The notes beneath the pieces were generated by a model. The model saw only the letters and a list, made by a program, of their open reading frames with translations. It was not told the DNA's origin and ran no database searches. The position numbers and the translations under genes are program-made. Positions 14,306-21,117 of a stretch of 21,669 nt of DNA are shown in pieces (the stretch's first letter is position 1; every line of letters begins with the position of its first letter). Source of the DNA: a virus; the IMG/VR virus record IMGVR_UViG_3300035688_000074, positions 1 through 21,669 of that record. The stretch is one strand, 5' to 3'.

Positions 14306-14697
14306 CGTGACTTCCTCCGATGACGATTGCATGGGCGCTTGCTAGGATGCTTCGCGCATTCAGGCCCGACCGAATCGGCTGTCTTAGTCAGCAGCAAGCC
14401 GCAGCAGGCGCAGTCATGGGCGACTCGGAGCTCCGCGACCGCTCGATCAAGATTCTTCTGGATCGCTCGCAGATGCTTGTCTAGCAGTCTGGGATCCATC
14501 TGGGACTTCTGCCGATACTCGAAAGCGTAGGGGCCGAACCGTTGCAGATGCACTCGCTGAACATGGTACTCCCAATACTCGACGCGCTGCCTGCAAGCCT
14601 CAATCGTGGTCGGCCTTGGCGGTTGTCCGCGAAATCGGTCAGGGATCCGGTCGGGATCTAAAACCTCTTCCTTGGAAACGTTGATCATCTGCGTCAT
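14302..14697 (-). CDS. 131-residue protein with C-terminal CACCG zinc motif
   Basis: Start ATG 14697 overlaps the preceding stop (TGATG); longer starts upstream would overlap that gene heavily. The body is helical and charged (CRQRVEYWEYHVQRVHLQRF, LRAIQKNLDRAVAELRVA). The C-terminal part has DCACCGLLLTKTADSVGPEC (~94-113), then KHP-x4-PC. The C-x2-CG-x2-L-x5-SVGP-x-C pattern resembles the zinc motif of small phage proteins of the DUF6011 type (from memory). The last residues are basic. Likely nucleic-acid associated. Confidence 0.65.
   Translation of the reverse strand: MTQMINVSKEEVLDPDRIPDRFRGQPPRPTTIEACRQRVEYWEYHVQRVHLQRFGPYAFEYRQKSQMDPRLLDKHLRAIQKNLDRAVAELRVAHDCACCGLLLTKTADSVGPECAKHPSKRPCNRHRRKSR
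14314..14318 (-). promoter_or_regulatory. GGAGG ribosome-binding site deciding the start at 14305
   Basis: On the minus strand GGAGG sits 8 nt before ATG 14305 and lies within the upstream gene's last codons. It favours the short 56-residue form over the in-frame ATG at 14332. Confidence 0.6.
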
Positions 14698-14945
14698 CAC
14701 TGAGCCAGCTCCGCAACGGAGGCGTTCACTCGCACCAGGTATGCAGGCACGAATTCGCAGCAAATCTTCGCGAAGTCTGTCGGATCGAACGGAGCCTTTG
14801 CGTCAGGCTTCCCAGGATCCTCGAATTGTCCCTGGAGGCCTTTCAGAGTCCGCACGATCAGGCAAACGGAATTCTTCACGCAGACTTTACAGGACGCTGG
14901 CGGATTCTCGGTCTCGCCAGAATCCATCGTCTGAATCTTGGCCAT
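14697..14945 (-). CDS. 82-residue Cys-containing protein
   Basis: Start ATG 14945 with GGAG about 11 nt upstream and 7 nt after the previous stop. Contains SCKVCVKNSVCLIVR (~19-33) and a distal ICCEFVPAY (~61-69); five Cys in all, possibly a metal site. Otherwise charged. Function unknown; coupled within the reverse operon. Confidence 0.6.
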   Translation of the reverse strand: MAKIQTMDSGETENPPASCKVCVKNSVCLIVRTLKGLQGQFEDPGKPDAKAPFDPTDFAKICCEFVPAYLVRVNASVAELAQ

Positions 14946-14952
14946 CTCTCTC

Positions 14953-15867
14953 TCAGCTCCTGAAAAGCACGGACTGAACGACCTGGTACTGCTGCATCTT
15001 CGTGTCCCAGCCGCCCTTTGCATCATGCGTCAATAGATCCGTCAAATCGTTCCAGACTTGGAGCTCAGTCACATCGCCCGCGAATTCGACGCTGCTCTTC
15101 TTGCCTGCTTTCTTCTCGACCGCGAAGCCGCTGACTTTCTCCAGGTACTTCAACGGAATTCCCCTGATCAGCTGATCAGCTTTCTTCTCAGTCAGCTTCA
15201 CTTCGGCCATGCGTCGAAGTCTCTCGACAACTAGCTTCCCTGACTCGATCACGTCTCGAATCACAGGCACGATCTCGTTGGGATCCACAAGCCGCTCGGT
15301 CTCTTTGCCGTAGTGAATCTTCCAAAGCCAGGATAGCACTCTTCGATCATCGAAGACTTGGCCGGGCGTGTCTGTCTCCGTGCCTTGACCGCGCCATGCT
15401 TTCATCAGGAACATATTCGCGCAGGCATGTCGGAACGTGAACATTCCGACGCCAAAGGCTGCTCCGCCGTCAATTCCATTCCGCACGGAAAAGCCGACGT
15501 GAATCTTGTCGCCTGGCTGAATCTCTACGGGTTCATTGAACGCATACAGCGCGACCATCCTGGTCTGCTCAGCATTCATCATGACGTGCTTCGCTGTCTT
15601 ACAGTACCAAGGTCCCGAGAAATCCTCGAAAGGAGTCGCGCCCAGGATCTTCGCTGCATCGTCAGCTGCCTTCAAAGCAACCGGATTCGGGACCAGGACA
15701 TAGCCTCTGCTCGTGATCGCAATCGGGTCGCCGTCACGCACGATCAGCTTATAGCCCGTCTCGACGTCGCGCAGCTTAATCCCGACTTCCGCTAAGCCGT
15801 AATCCTTCCAGCGTTCATCGAGCCAACTCGTCTGCACTTCGAAGGATTCAGGAATCTTCGAGCTCAT
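14953..15867 (-). CDS. DUF932-like phage/plasmid protein
   Basis: 304 residues from ATG 15867, which overlaps the preceding stop (ATGA) and has GGTGAGG 5 nt upstream. Features that resemble DUF932 phage/plasmid-like proteins: RGYVLVPNPVALKAADD (~54-70), a central IQPGDKIHVGFSVRNGID (~116-133) and FGVGMFTFRHACANMFLMK (~138-156), where the family has a conserved R-x-x-C-x-N. A helical C-terminal half (VVERLRRMAEVKLTEKKADQ) follows. DUF932 members are common on mobile elements, near replication or recombination genes; no activity is established. Moderate to good confidence in the family. Confidence 0.65.
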   Translation of the reverse strand: MSSKIPESFEVQTSWLDERWKDYGLAEVGIKLRDVETGYKLIVRDGDPIAITSRGYVLVPNPVALKAADDAAKILGATPFEDFSGPWYCKTAKHVMMNAEQTRMVALYAFNEPVEIQPGDKIHVGFSVRNGIDGGAAFGVGMFTFRHACANMFLMKAWRGQGTETDTPGQVFDDRRVLSWLWKIHYGKETERLVDPNEIVPVIRDVIESGKLVVERLRRMAEVKLTEKKADQLIRGIPLKYLEKVSGFAVEKKAGKKSSVEFAGDVTELQVWNDLTDLLTHDAKGGWDTKMQQYQVVQSVLFRS

Positions 15868-16097
15868 TTCGACCTCACCTCTCTGTCCGCGCTCTCGCGC
15901 TTGGCAATCCACGCGGCTCTCTCCCAAGGCTCCAAGCCGTCCACATGCCGCACCTGGACAACTCTTCGATCCTCGCGAATCCGATCGCCAAAGAATCGGC
16001 CATTCGCAAGGCTCGCGCCCAAATTCACGCTTCTTTCGCCATATCCGCCCAATTTCTTCGCCTTTCCTTGCCTATAATGCGGAAGGCGGAAAGTCAA
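15864..16097 (-). CDS. Small basic protein, first gene of the reverse operon
   Basis: Up to 77 residues from TTG 16097; an internal TTG about 15 codons in is an alternative. Rich in Arg and Lys (RLPHYRQGKAKKLGG, RIREDRRVVQVRHVDG, EPWERAAWIAKRESADREVR). No Shine-Dalgarno site precedes the TTG, so the transcript may be leaderless. The stop overlaps the DUF932 start (ATGA, 15864-15867). A DNA-binding or regulatory role fits the charge but is inference. Confidence 0.55.
   Translation of the reverse strand: MTFRLPHYRQGKAKKLGGYGERSVNLGASLANGRFFGDRIREDRRVVQVRHVDGLEPWERAAWIAKRESADREVRSK
15873..15879 (-). promoter_or_regulatory. GGTGAGG ribosome-binding site deciding the DUF932-like start
   Basis: Archaeal-type Shine-Dalgarno site on the minus strand, 5 nt before ATG 15867. 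It argues against the longer in-frame start at 15927. Confidence 0.65.
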
Positions 16098-16237
16098 TAA
16101 AGCTATCGGTCAAGGACTCGTATTAACGCCTAAAACGAGCCGATTTAGACGGCTTGGAAGGAACATCGGATATCCGTATTTCGAGCGGCGATGGCCCTGT
16201 CAGCCTTTGCGAATTTCTGAATCCATGAGGATCCCAA
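16098..16237. promoter_or_regulatory. Divergent intergenic region between the reverse operon and the Hjc operon
   Basis: 140 bp with no gene. It separates the two divergent operons and must hold promoters for both. On the minus strand CGTTAATACG (~16119-16128) lies about 27 nt before TTG 16097, the right distance for a TATA-like box of a leaderless archaeal transcript. On the plus strand A/T-rich patches (GATTTAGAC, GATATCCGTATTTCG) are candidates. GAGGATC before ATG 16238 is the resolvase ribosome-binding site. Confidence 0.5.
16136..16156. repeat. Imperfect inverted repeat, possible operator
   Basis: CGAGCCG-ATTTAGA-CGGCTTG: two 7-nt arms with a 7-nt spacer and one G-T mismatch (wobble in RNA). 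It lies centrally in the divergent promoter region, a natural place for a regulator to control both directions. Confidence 0.5.
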
Positions 16238-16525
16238 ATGCCAAATCGAGCCTACCGGAAAGGACGGTCCGCTGAATACAGAGCTATCACCAGGCTCCGA
16301 CGCCTCAACTTCCTCTGCATCAGAAGCGCAGGCAGCCACGGACCAGCCGACCTCATCGCCGCAAGCCCTGACGGTGAAAGATTCGTCATACAAGTCAAAT
16401 CAGGGAACGCGAAGCCGACGCAGCAGGAACGAATCAGCCTGAAGTTTCTGGCTTCACGATTTCAAGCCAAAGCAGAAGTCTGGACATTCAAGAAGAGACA
16501 GCCTCTCAAAGTTGAGCCCCTATGA
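16238..16525 (+). CDS. hjc: Archaeal Hjc-type Holliday junction resolvase
   Basis: 95 residues from ATG 16238 with GAGGATC upstream. PD-(D/E)xK nuclease layout of Hjc: N-terminal RKGRSAEY (~7-14, with Glu 13), RRLNFLCIRSAGSHGPADLI (~21-40, Asp 38) and FVIQVKSG (~49-56, Lys 54), then helical C-terminal KFLASRFQAKAEVWTF. Hjc resolves four-way DNA junctions made during viral replication and packaging. The residue that is usually Glu in the E-x-K motif is Gln 52 here. Length is slightly short but within the normal range. Its stop overlaps the following start by ATGA. Confidence 0.85.
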   Translation: MPNRAYRKGRSAEYRAITRLRRLNFLCIRSAGSHGPADLIAASPDGERFVIQVKSGNAKPTQQERISLKFLASRFQAKAEVWTFKKRQPLKVEPL

Positions 16526-17052
16526 CGATGACAAATCAAGTCAGCCGCTGTTTCATCTGCGGCCACTTGAGCTCCGAGTTCAAGACGAAAGGCATCTGGA
16601 TCGCGGGCAAATGGCATTGCCCGAACTGTGTGAAGAGGCTTGCGAATCGACGGGAGAATCTCACCGCTTACCGCTCAGAATGCTACACTTGTGCTGAGTA
16701 TCGCGTGAATATGTTCGGCGGCCTCAGCTTAGATGGAGAACCGGAGAATCCCCGCTACATCTGCTTCAAATTCGAAGCCAAACAGAACTGCCTCTTCGAT
16801 GAGCCTGAGCCTGTCCGCGTGGTAAGGACCGCTGCCGCATCCGGGACCGATACGGGTCCAAGTCTGACGCCTCTAAGGGTAACATCCATAGGGCCTGAAC
16901 CAAAACTGCCATCAATTCCTGAATCGCTGCCACCGAAGCCGCAACCTATCAGTTTGCTCGGAGCCGTCTCAAATCTCCCCGCCCCCCCGCATGTTGAGAG
17001 CCCAGCTCTGAAACGGAAGCCTCCGCCTCGAAGACAAAGGCGAGCGCCATGA
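16522..17052 (+). CDS. Multi-zinc-knuckle protein with Pro-rich tail
   Basis: 176 residues. CFICGHLSSEF (~10-20), WHCPNCVKRL (~32-41), ECYTCAEYRVN (~54-64) and YICFKFEAKQNCLF (~79-92) give about eight Cys in paired knuckles. The second half is Pro-rich and low-complexity (LPPKPQPISLLG) and ends in a basic tail KRKPPPRRQRRAP. It is likely a nucleic-acid-binding accessory protein with a disordered tail. Coupled to the resolvase by ATGA and to the next gene by ATGA. Confidence 0.7.
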   Translation: MTMTNQVSRCFICGHLSSEFKTKGIWIAGKWHCPNCVKRLANRRENLTAYRSECYTCAEYRVNMFGGLSLDGEPENPRYICFKFEAKQNCLFDEPEPVRVVRTAAASGTDTGPSLTPLRVTSIGPEPKLPSIPESLPPKPQPISLLGAVSNLPAPPHVESPALKRKPPPRRQRRAP

Positions 17053-17300
17053 TTGATGTTCCAAAGGGCCGAGATGATTTAGGAATCGGCGAACCTCAGA
17101 ACGGAATGTTTTGGCGACCACTCCAGAAGTCTGATGGATCTCAGACAGCTTGGTTTCGTTGCCCGAAAGGTCATCTTGGAATGTTGAGCGCTCACACGAT
17201 CGGAGCAGACGGAACAGTAACGCCGTCCGTAGTCTGCCCGACTGAAGGCTGCGGCTTTCATGAATACATCAAATTGAAGGATTGGACGCCCCCGACTTGA
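17049..17300 (+). CDS. Small zinc-ribbon protein
   Basis: 83 residues. FRCPKGHLGMLSAHTI (~36-51) and VVCPTEGCGFHEYIKL (~61-76) form a ribbon-like C-x3-H ... C-x4-C set. The N terminus has MFWRPLQKSDGSQTAWFRC. Coupled to both neighbours (ATGA before, TTGA after). Similar style to zinc ribbons of the other small genes here; function unknown. Confidence 0.65.
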   Translation: MIDVPKGRDDLGIGEPQNGMFWRPLQKSDGSQTAWFRCPKGHLGMLSAHTIGADGTVTPSVVCPTEGCGFHEYIKLKDWTPPT

Positions 17301-17560
17301 GTTTCTCGGATCGGCGCCGGAAGCTCTCAACCCGAGATTATGTAACGCTGAAACTTGCGAGCGAAAACCACAGCATCAGGGAACTCAGCAAAATCTTCAA
17401 CATACATGAGAACTGGGTTCGCAGGATCCTACGGACCCCGAATCTACGCTGCCCAATATGCCATAAATGGAAACTGCGAGGAACCATTTTGAAGAGCGAA
17501 ACAAACCCCGAGTATTTCCTCTGGATTTGCCAAGACTGCATCAAAACGGAATGCGCTTGA
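17297..17560 (+). CDS. Helix-turn-helix plus zinc-knuckle protein, candidate regulator
   Basis: 87 residues from TTG 17297, whose TTGA overlaps the previous stop; TTG 17282 is an alternative. An N-terminal helix-turn-helix is seen: DYVTLKLASENHSIRELSKI then FNIHENWVRRILR (~12-46), of the resolvase/MerR-like 'small HTH' type. It is followed by CPICHKWKLRG (~50-60) and ICQDCIKTEC (~76-85), a zinc knuckle pair. The HTH-zinc layout suggests a transcription factor; the adjacent intergenic regions would be natural targets. Function inferred only. Confidence 0.65.
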   Translation: MSFSDRRRKLSTRDYVTLKLASENHSIRELSKIFNIHENWVRRILRTPNLRCPICHKWKLRGTILKSETNPEYFLWICQDCIKTECA

Positions 17561-17646
17561 CGTTTTCAGCCTAATAATAGTGTAGTTAGGGCAACCTCGC
17601 TGCTACCTTCGTTCGAAAGAGAGTGCTCTAGAGGATAGGTCAAGCC
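17561..17646 (+). promoter_or_regulatory. Intergenic region before the capsid operon
   Basis: 86 bp. CCTAATAATAGTG (~17570-17582) is a TATA-like patch. CTCTAGAG (17626-17633) is an 8-bp palindrome. AGAGGATAGGT overlaps it and serves as the ribosome-binding site for ATG 17647. It probably contains the promoter of the protease-capsid genes. Confidence 0.4.
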
Positions 17647-19845
17647 ATGCCGAAGCGTCCGACGAAAGCCTGGTGGCGTAAGATGCGTGCCCAGATAGGG
17701 CGGACTCCGAAGTATCGAAAACGCAGCGACGAGGATAAGGACGCTATTACGGCGGGCATCTGGCATGGTTACTCGGATGAAACTAAGAAACGTCTTGCAG
17801 CTCGCGAAGGCAAGAAATCATTCTTCTTGGCAGCTAAGACATACTATTTGATGGTCAAACGTTTTCAGGCACTACAAGCTGGCTCAAATGTAAAAGACTT
17901 CGGCGGCTGGACTTCACAGAATCTCGATTGGGAAAGAGGCTACAGGGAAGGGGAAAGAAAAGAGGAAGATCGCGAGCGGGGAATCCAAGTTCAACGCTCA
18001 AGACAGCCGCAACTCGGCAAGAAGCAGAGTCAACAGCTTCAACGCTACACGGACCCTGATAATCCGGTTCGCATCGAACAGCGCAGGGAAAGACGATCTG
18101 GACTAGGCTATCGTGCTGGGGAACGAAAAGAGCAACATCAAGAACCTGGCACCGTAGTCGCAAGCGCAGGCGGAAAGAAAGACCATCTCGGCCCCTTAGC
18201 TGACCCTGAGTTTCACGGCGAACCATTCTATGAGGATGCAGAGGAAGAGCCGACCTATGTTGACTTGGGCGATGTGGTTGAAGGCAAAGCCAAAGTTCAG
18301 AAGCAATTCTATGGGCGCGGCCCGGTTGTTCTGCCGCTGAAGATCAAGCGGTATTCGCTCTGGATGCCATTCGAAGTCAAAGTAGCTACAAAATCATTCG
18401 GCGAAGTTCAGAAAGGCGATTTGATTGTTGAAGGCTTCGTAAGCGCACCAATCAAAGACCTACAGGGCGACGTGCTTGAAACCCCAGCTATGGTTGAAGC
18501 TAAAGAAGCGATGGTTCGAGCGCCGCATAACCTAGCGTGGTTAGATCATGAATCGCCTTACGCGAAACCGCTTGAGAACCAAACCACGCCCCCGATTGCG
18601 AAATGTGTTGAAGCCAAGATTCTGAAGATCAGCGGATTACCCGCCCTCTGGGCTCGCTGGCTTGTCAACAAAGCTCATCCGAACTTCAAACAGGTCGCTT
18701 ACGAACTGAAGAACGGATTCTACAACGCCATGAGCATGGAGTTCGTGCCCATTCGTCAAGGGCAGAAATGGATTGGAACGAAACTCGTTAACGCGATTTC
18801 CAGCATCAAATATTTTGCGACTTGCTTTGTGCGAGCGCCCGCCAATGAAGTGGCGACGATAACTCGAGTGTACGAGAAGGCGTTCGCAAATTCTTCACGG
18901 TTCTTGCCCATTCGCGTCAAAAGCGCGATGGGTTTTGGACAAACCGTAATAACAAAAGGAGAAATAAGAAAATTGCCAAAAAGAAAGGAAGCGGAACCCG
19001 AAAACGAACCAGAACCAGAACTTGAACCAGAACTAGAGCCAGAACTCGAACCTGAACTAGAGCCCGAACCTGAACCGGGACGCGCAGCCATCAAAGAAGC
19101 GGAGCCTGAACCTGACAGCGATTCGGACGATGGAGATGGCGACGATGATGACGATGACGGGACACCAGAATTTCCCTACTCGCGTAAGGACTACGACCGG
19201 GAAACCGGTTACGTGGCCCCAGAGAGGGCTACAACCGCGATAGGTGAATGGGGAGATCCCGCCCTCGAAAAAGGTCGCGCCGCTATCAAGCGCATCAACC
19301 GAATCGAGAAGTATCTCAGCGATAGCAGCAAAGCCATCAACAAAGGCATGAACACCCTCTACGGCAACGAGCTTCACCTAAGAAGCCAAGGTCAACGGCA
19401 CACAGCATTCTTGAAAGCCATCGCGAAAGCGGTAGGCGTCGAGACGAAAGGAATCGACGAGGACACCCCTGAGACATTGGGTGTCTACGAAGATTTCGCC
19501 ACGATAACCGATGAGCAGAAGCCGCCTGAAGTCAAGCCGGGCAAATTGAAGCCACGCCCGCAACGATTCATCAGCACCTTCCCAACAGACGACGAGGACA
19601 CTGAGGACGCGGAAGATCAGGAAGTCGGCGGAGAACCCGTCAGCGTCAAAAGCCTACAACGCTACGTCAAAGGCTTAGTCAGAAAAGTGGTTGACGAAAC
19701 TGTTCAGAGAAAGATCGTTGTCCGGAAAGGTTACGCGGAACACGCTGGACCTGTGCCGGAGAGCGTTCGCAGAATGCAAGCCATCCAACAGGACGACGGC
19801 AGCATAGACTCGCAGCTCGCAGTCGTTGAAGCAGGAGGTCAATAG
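17647..19845 (+). CDS. Prohead protease-scaffold fusion
   Basis: 732 residues. Segments: a basic N-terminal part (KAWWRKMRAQIGRTPKYRKR); a charged linker rich in Arg/Gln/Glu (~95-210); a protease-like domain (~240-410) with IVEGFVSAPIKDLQGDVLE, NLAWLDHESPYAK (His ~301) and GFYNAMSMEFVP (Ser ~363), as expected of the His-Ser (S78/XkdF-like) herpes-type prohead proteases; then an acidic tail with an EPELEPE repeat (~450-478) and Asp run (~490-505); then helical C-terminal regions typical of scaffolds (~545-610, ~670-710). Position immediately before the capsid gene is standard for such fusions: the protease cleaves scaffold and capsid delta domains during head maturation. Good confidence for the protease role, lower for the full length being one scaffold. 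Confidence 0.75.
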   Translation: MPKRPTKAWWRKMRAQIGRTPKYRKRSDEDKDAITAGIWHGYSDETKKRLAAREGKKSFFLAAKTYYLMVKRFQALQAGSNVKDFGGWTSQNLDWERGYREGERKEEDRERGIQVQRSRQPQLGKKQSQQLQRYTDPDNPVRIEQRRERRSGLGYRAGERKEQHQEPGTVVASAGGKKDHLGPLADPEFHGEPFYEDAEEEPTYVDLGDVVEGKAKVQKQFYGRGPVVLPLKIKRYSLWMPFEVKVATKSFGEVQKGDLIVEGFVSAPIKDLQGDVLETPAMVEAKEAMVRAPHNLAWLDHESPYAKPLENQTTPPIAKCVEAKILKISGLPALWARWLVNKAHPNFKQVAYELKNGFYNAMSMEFVPIRQGQKWIGTKLVNAISSIKYFATCFVRAPANEVATITRVYEKAFANSSRFLPIRVKSAMGFGQTVITKGEIRKLPKRKEAEPENEPEPELEPELEPELEPELEPEPEPGRAAIKEAEPEPDSDSDDGDGDDDDDDGTPEFPYSRKDYDRETGYVAPERATTAIGEWGDPALEKGRAAIKRINRIEKYLSDSSKAINKGMNTLYGNELHLRSQGQRHTAFLKAIAKAVGVETKGIDEDTPETLGVYEDFATITDEQKPPEVKPGKLKPRPQRFISTFPTDDEDTEDAEDQEVGGEPVSVKSLQRYVKGLVRKVVDETVQRKIVVRKGYAEHAGPVPESVRRMQAIQQDDGSIDSQLAVVEAGGQ
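18994..19077 (+). repeat. Degenerate 12-nt repeat coding (Glu-Pro-Glu-Leu)n
   Basis: A run of Glu-Pro/Glu-Leu dipeptides in the protease-scaffold protein (residues ~450-477), followed by Asp-rich sequence. The DNA units vary at third positions (GAA/GAG, CCA/CCT/CCC, CTT/CTA/CTC), so the repeat is maintained at protein level. Confidence 0.8.
19833..19839 (+). promoter_or_regulatory. Strong AGGAGGT ribosome-binding site of the capsid gene
   Basis: AGGAGGT lies 8 nt before ATG 19848 and overlaps the last codons of the upstream gene. It is among the best Shine-Dalgarno matches in the window, fitting the highest-copy virion protein. Confidence 0.8.
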
Positions 19846-19847
19846 AA

Positions 19848-21101
19848 ATGAGCCACCTGAAATTAGTTGACCCCGAACAAGGCAGAGCTACAGGAGCAGG
19901 CGCAGGAGAAGCTGCTCGACCATACTACAGCACAGTAGACAATGCTGTTCTAACACCGCCCGTTCAAGGAGGAACACCCGCAGGTATCCTTGCTGGCCTC
20001 GTTGGATTAGCAGCCTTCCCTGAAGGCACAGTAATCTACGAGGGCTTGAAGGATAACGGGGAACTCGGCCTAGACCACCGCCAAATGTACCTCGGCTGGA
20101 TCCGCAAGAAGATGCGGATGCGAAGCCTACGCACGAAAGGCTTCCTAGACTCAACCAGCGCCATCGTACACACCACAACCGACCAAGAGATCATAGATAC
20201 CACACGCCGAGAAACACCACTCCTAGAACTCATCGCCCAAGAAACCGCCCGAGGTAAGGTTGCGAACTACGATGTGCTAACCGCCCGAGGAGCAGCATTG
20301 GGTGTCACTGAAACTGTTGCTGCTCAAACACCAGCCTCAGACACCTTCGTGAATGCCGGAAAAGCCTTGGGCATCTTCACAGCATGGGGTGGATGGACTG
20401 ACTTCGGCTTAGCCGCAATGGCAAGCCAGTACCCAACCCGTGACGCAAGAGCCATCGAAATCCGCAACAAAACATGGAGCCTCAACGAAACCGATGAGAA
20501 CGAAATCCTCAACGGAGGAACCACGCTTGAATCAGCCTTCAACGCAGGCTCAGTCGGATTCAACGGCATACGGGCTGAGATAATCGGCTCAGTCGGAACC
20601 TACGCAGCACTACAGTCAAACCTGAACGGCGCAGACGCAAACGACAGCGACATTGACAACATGATCGCTCAAATGGTCCAGTTGAACGTCAAACCGAACC
20701 TAGCCATCACGGACTTGATGACATGGCAGAAGATCAAGCAACTCATGATGTCCATAGTCCGGTACATGAACCCTGAGACCGAAATCGCTTGGGGACTCAA
20801 AGCACTCGCATGGGCTACACCTTACGGTGTCATGCCGTTCATAGGCAGCAAGTTCATGCCAACCACAGCAGGCAGCCGAGAAATCATCTTCCTCGACACC
20901 AAGTTCCTTGCACAGCGCTTGCTACTGGACAGCACGATGGAGATGCTTGCGAAAGTCAGCATACAGCAACCCTTCGTCATCAAACGGTTCTTCAACTTCA
21001 TAGACAAGACAGATTCGAAGCCGCCAACCTACACGTACAACACGAACCCGAGCTCAACGGACGCTACCTCCAAGATGGGCCGCATCTACGGCGCAGCCTA
21101 A
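19848..21101 (+). CDS. Major capsid protein, HK97-fold candidate
   Basis: 417 residues. An N-terminal region with ARPYYSTVDNAVLTPPVQGG and a helical arm (QMYLGWIRKKMRMRSLRTKG), then LLELIAQETARGKVANYDVL, a central WGGWTDFGLAAMASQYPTRD and an A-domain-like LAITDLMTWQKIKQLMMSIV, TPYGVMPFIGSKFMP, IIFLDTKFLAQRLLLDST and KRFFNFIDKTDSK. The 'interface-target-strand' sequence YGVMPFIGSKFMP ... IIFLDTKF is typical of HK97-type capsids. Strong ribosome-binding site, position after the prohead protease, and length all agree. No clear close family is recognised. Confidence 0.8.
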   Translation: MSHLKLVDPEQGRATGAGAGEAARPYYSTVDNAVLTPPVQGGTPAGILAGLVGLAAFPEGTVIYEGLKDNGELGLDHRQMYLGWIRKKMRMRSLRTKGFLDSTSAIVHTTTDQEIIDTTRRETPLLELIAQETARGKVANYDVLTARGAALGVTETVAAQTPASDTFVNAGKALGIFTAWGGWTDFGLAAMASQYPTRDARAIEIRNKTWSLNETDENEILNGGTTLESAFNAGSVGFNGIRAEIIGSVGTYAALQSNLNGADANDSDIDNMIAQMVQLNVKPNLAITDLMTWQKIKQLMMSIVRYMNPETEIAWGLKALAWATPYGVMPFIGSKFMPTTAGSREIIFLDTKFLAQRLLLDSTMEMLAKVSIQQPFVIKRFFNFIDKTDSKPPTYTYNTNPSSTDATSKMGRIYGAA

Positions 21102-21117
21102 AGGAGCTGAACTGTAG

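Noticed and set aside
15358-15795. Plus-strand ORF of 145 codons opposite the DUF932-like gene
   Set aside because: The reverse frame has recognisable conserved motifs and operon overlaps; the plus frame has none.
18756-19377. Minus-strand ORFs with long Ser-Gly runs opposite the protease-scaffold gene
   Set aside because: They are the antisense of the Glu-Pro repeat and Asp-rich codons, not real genes.
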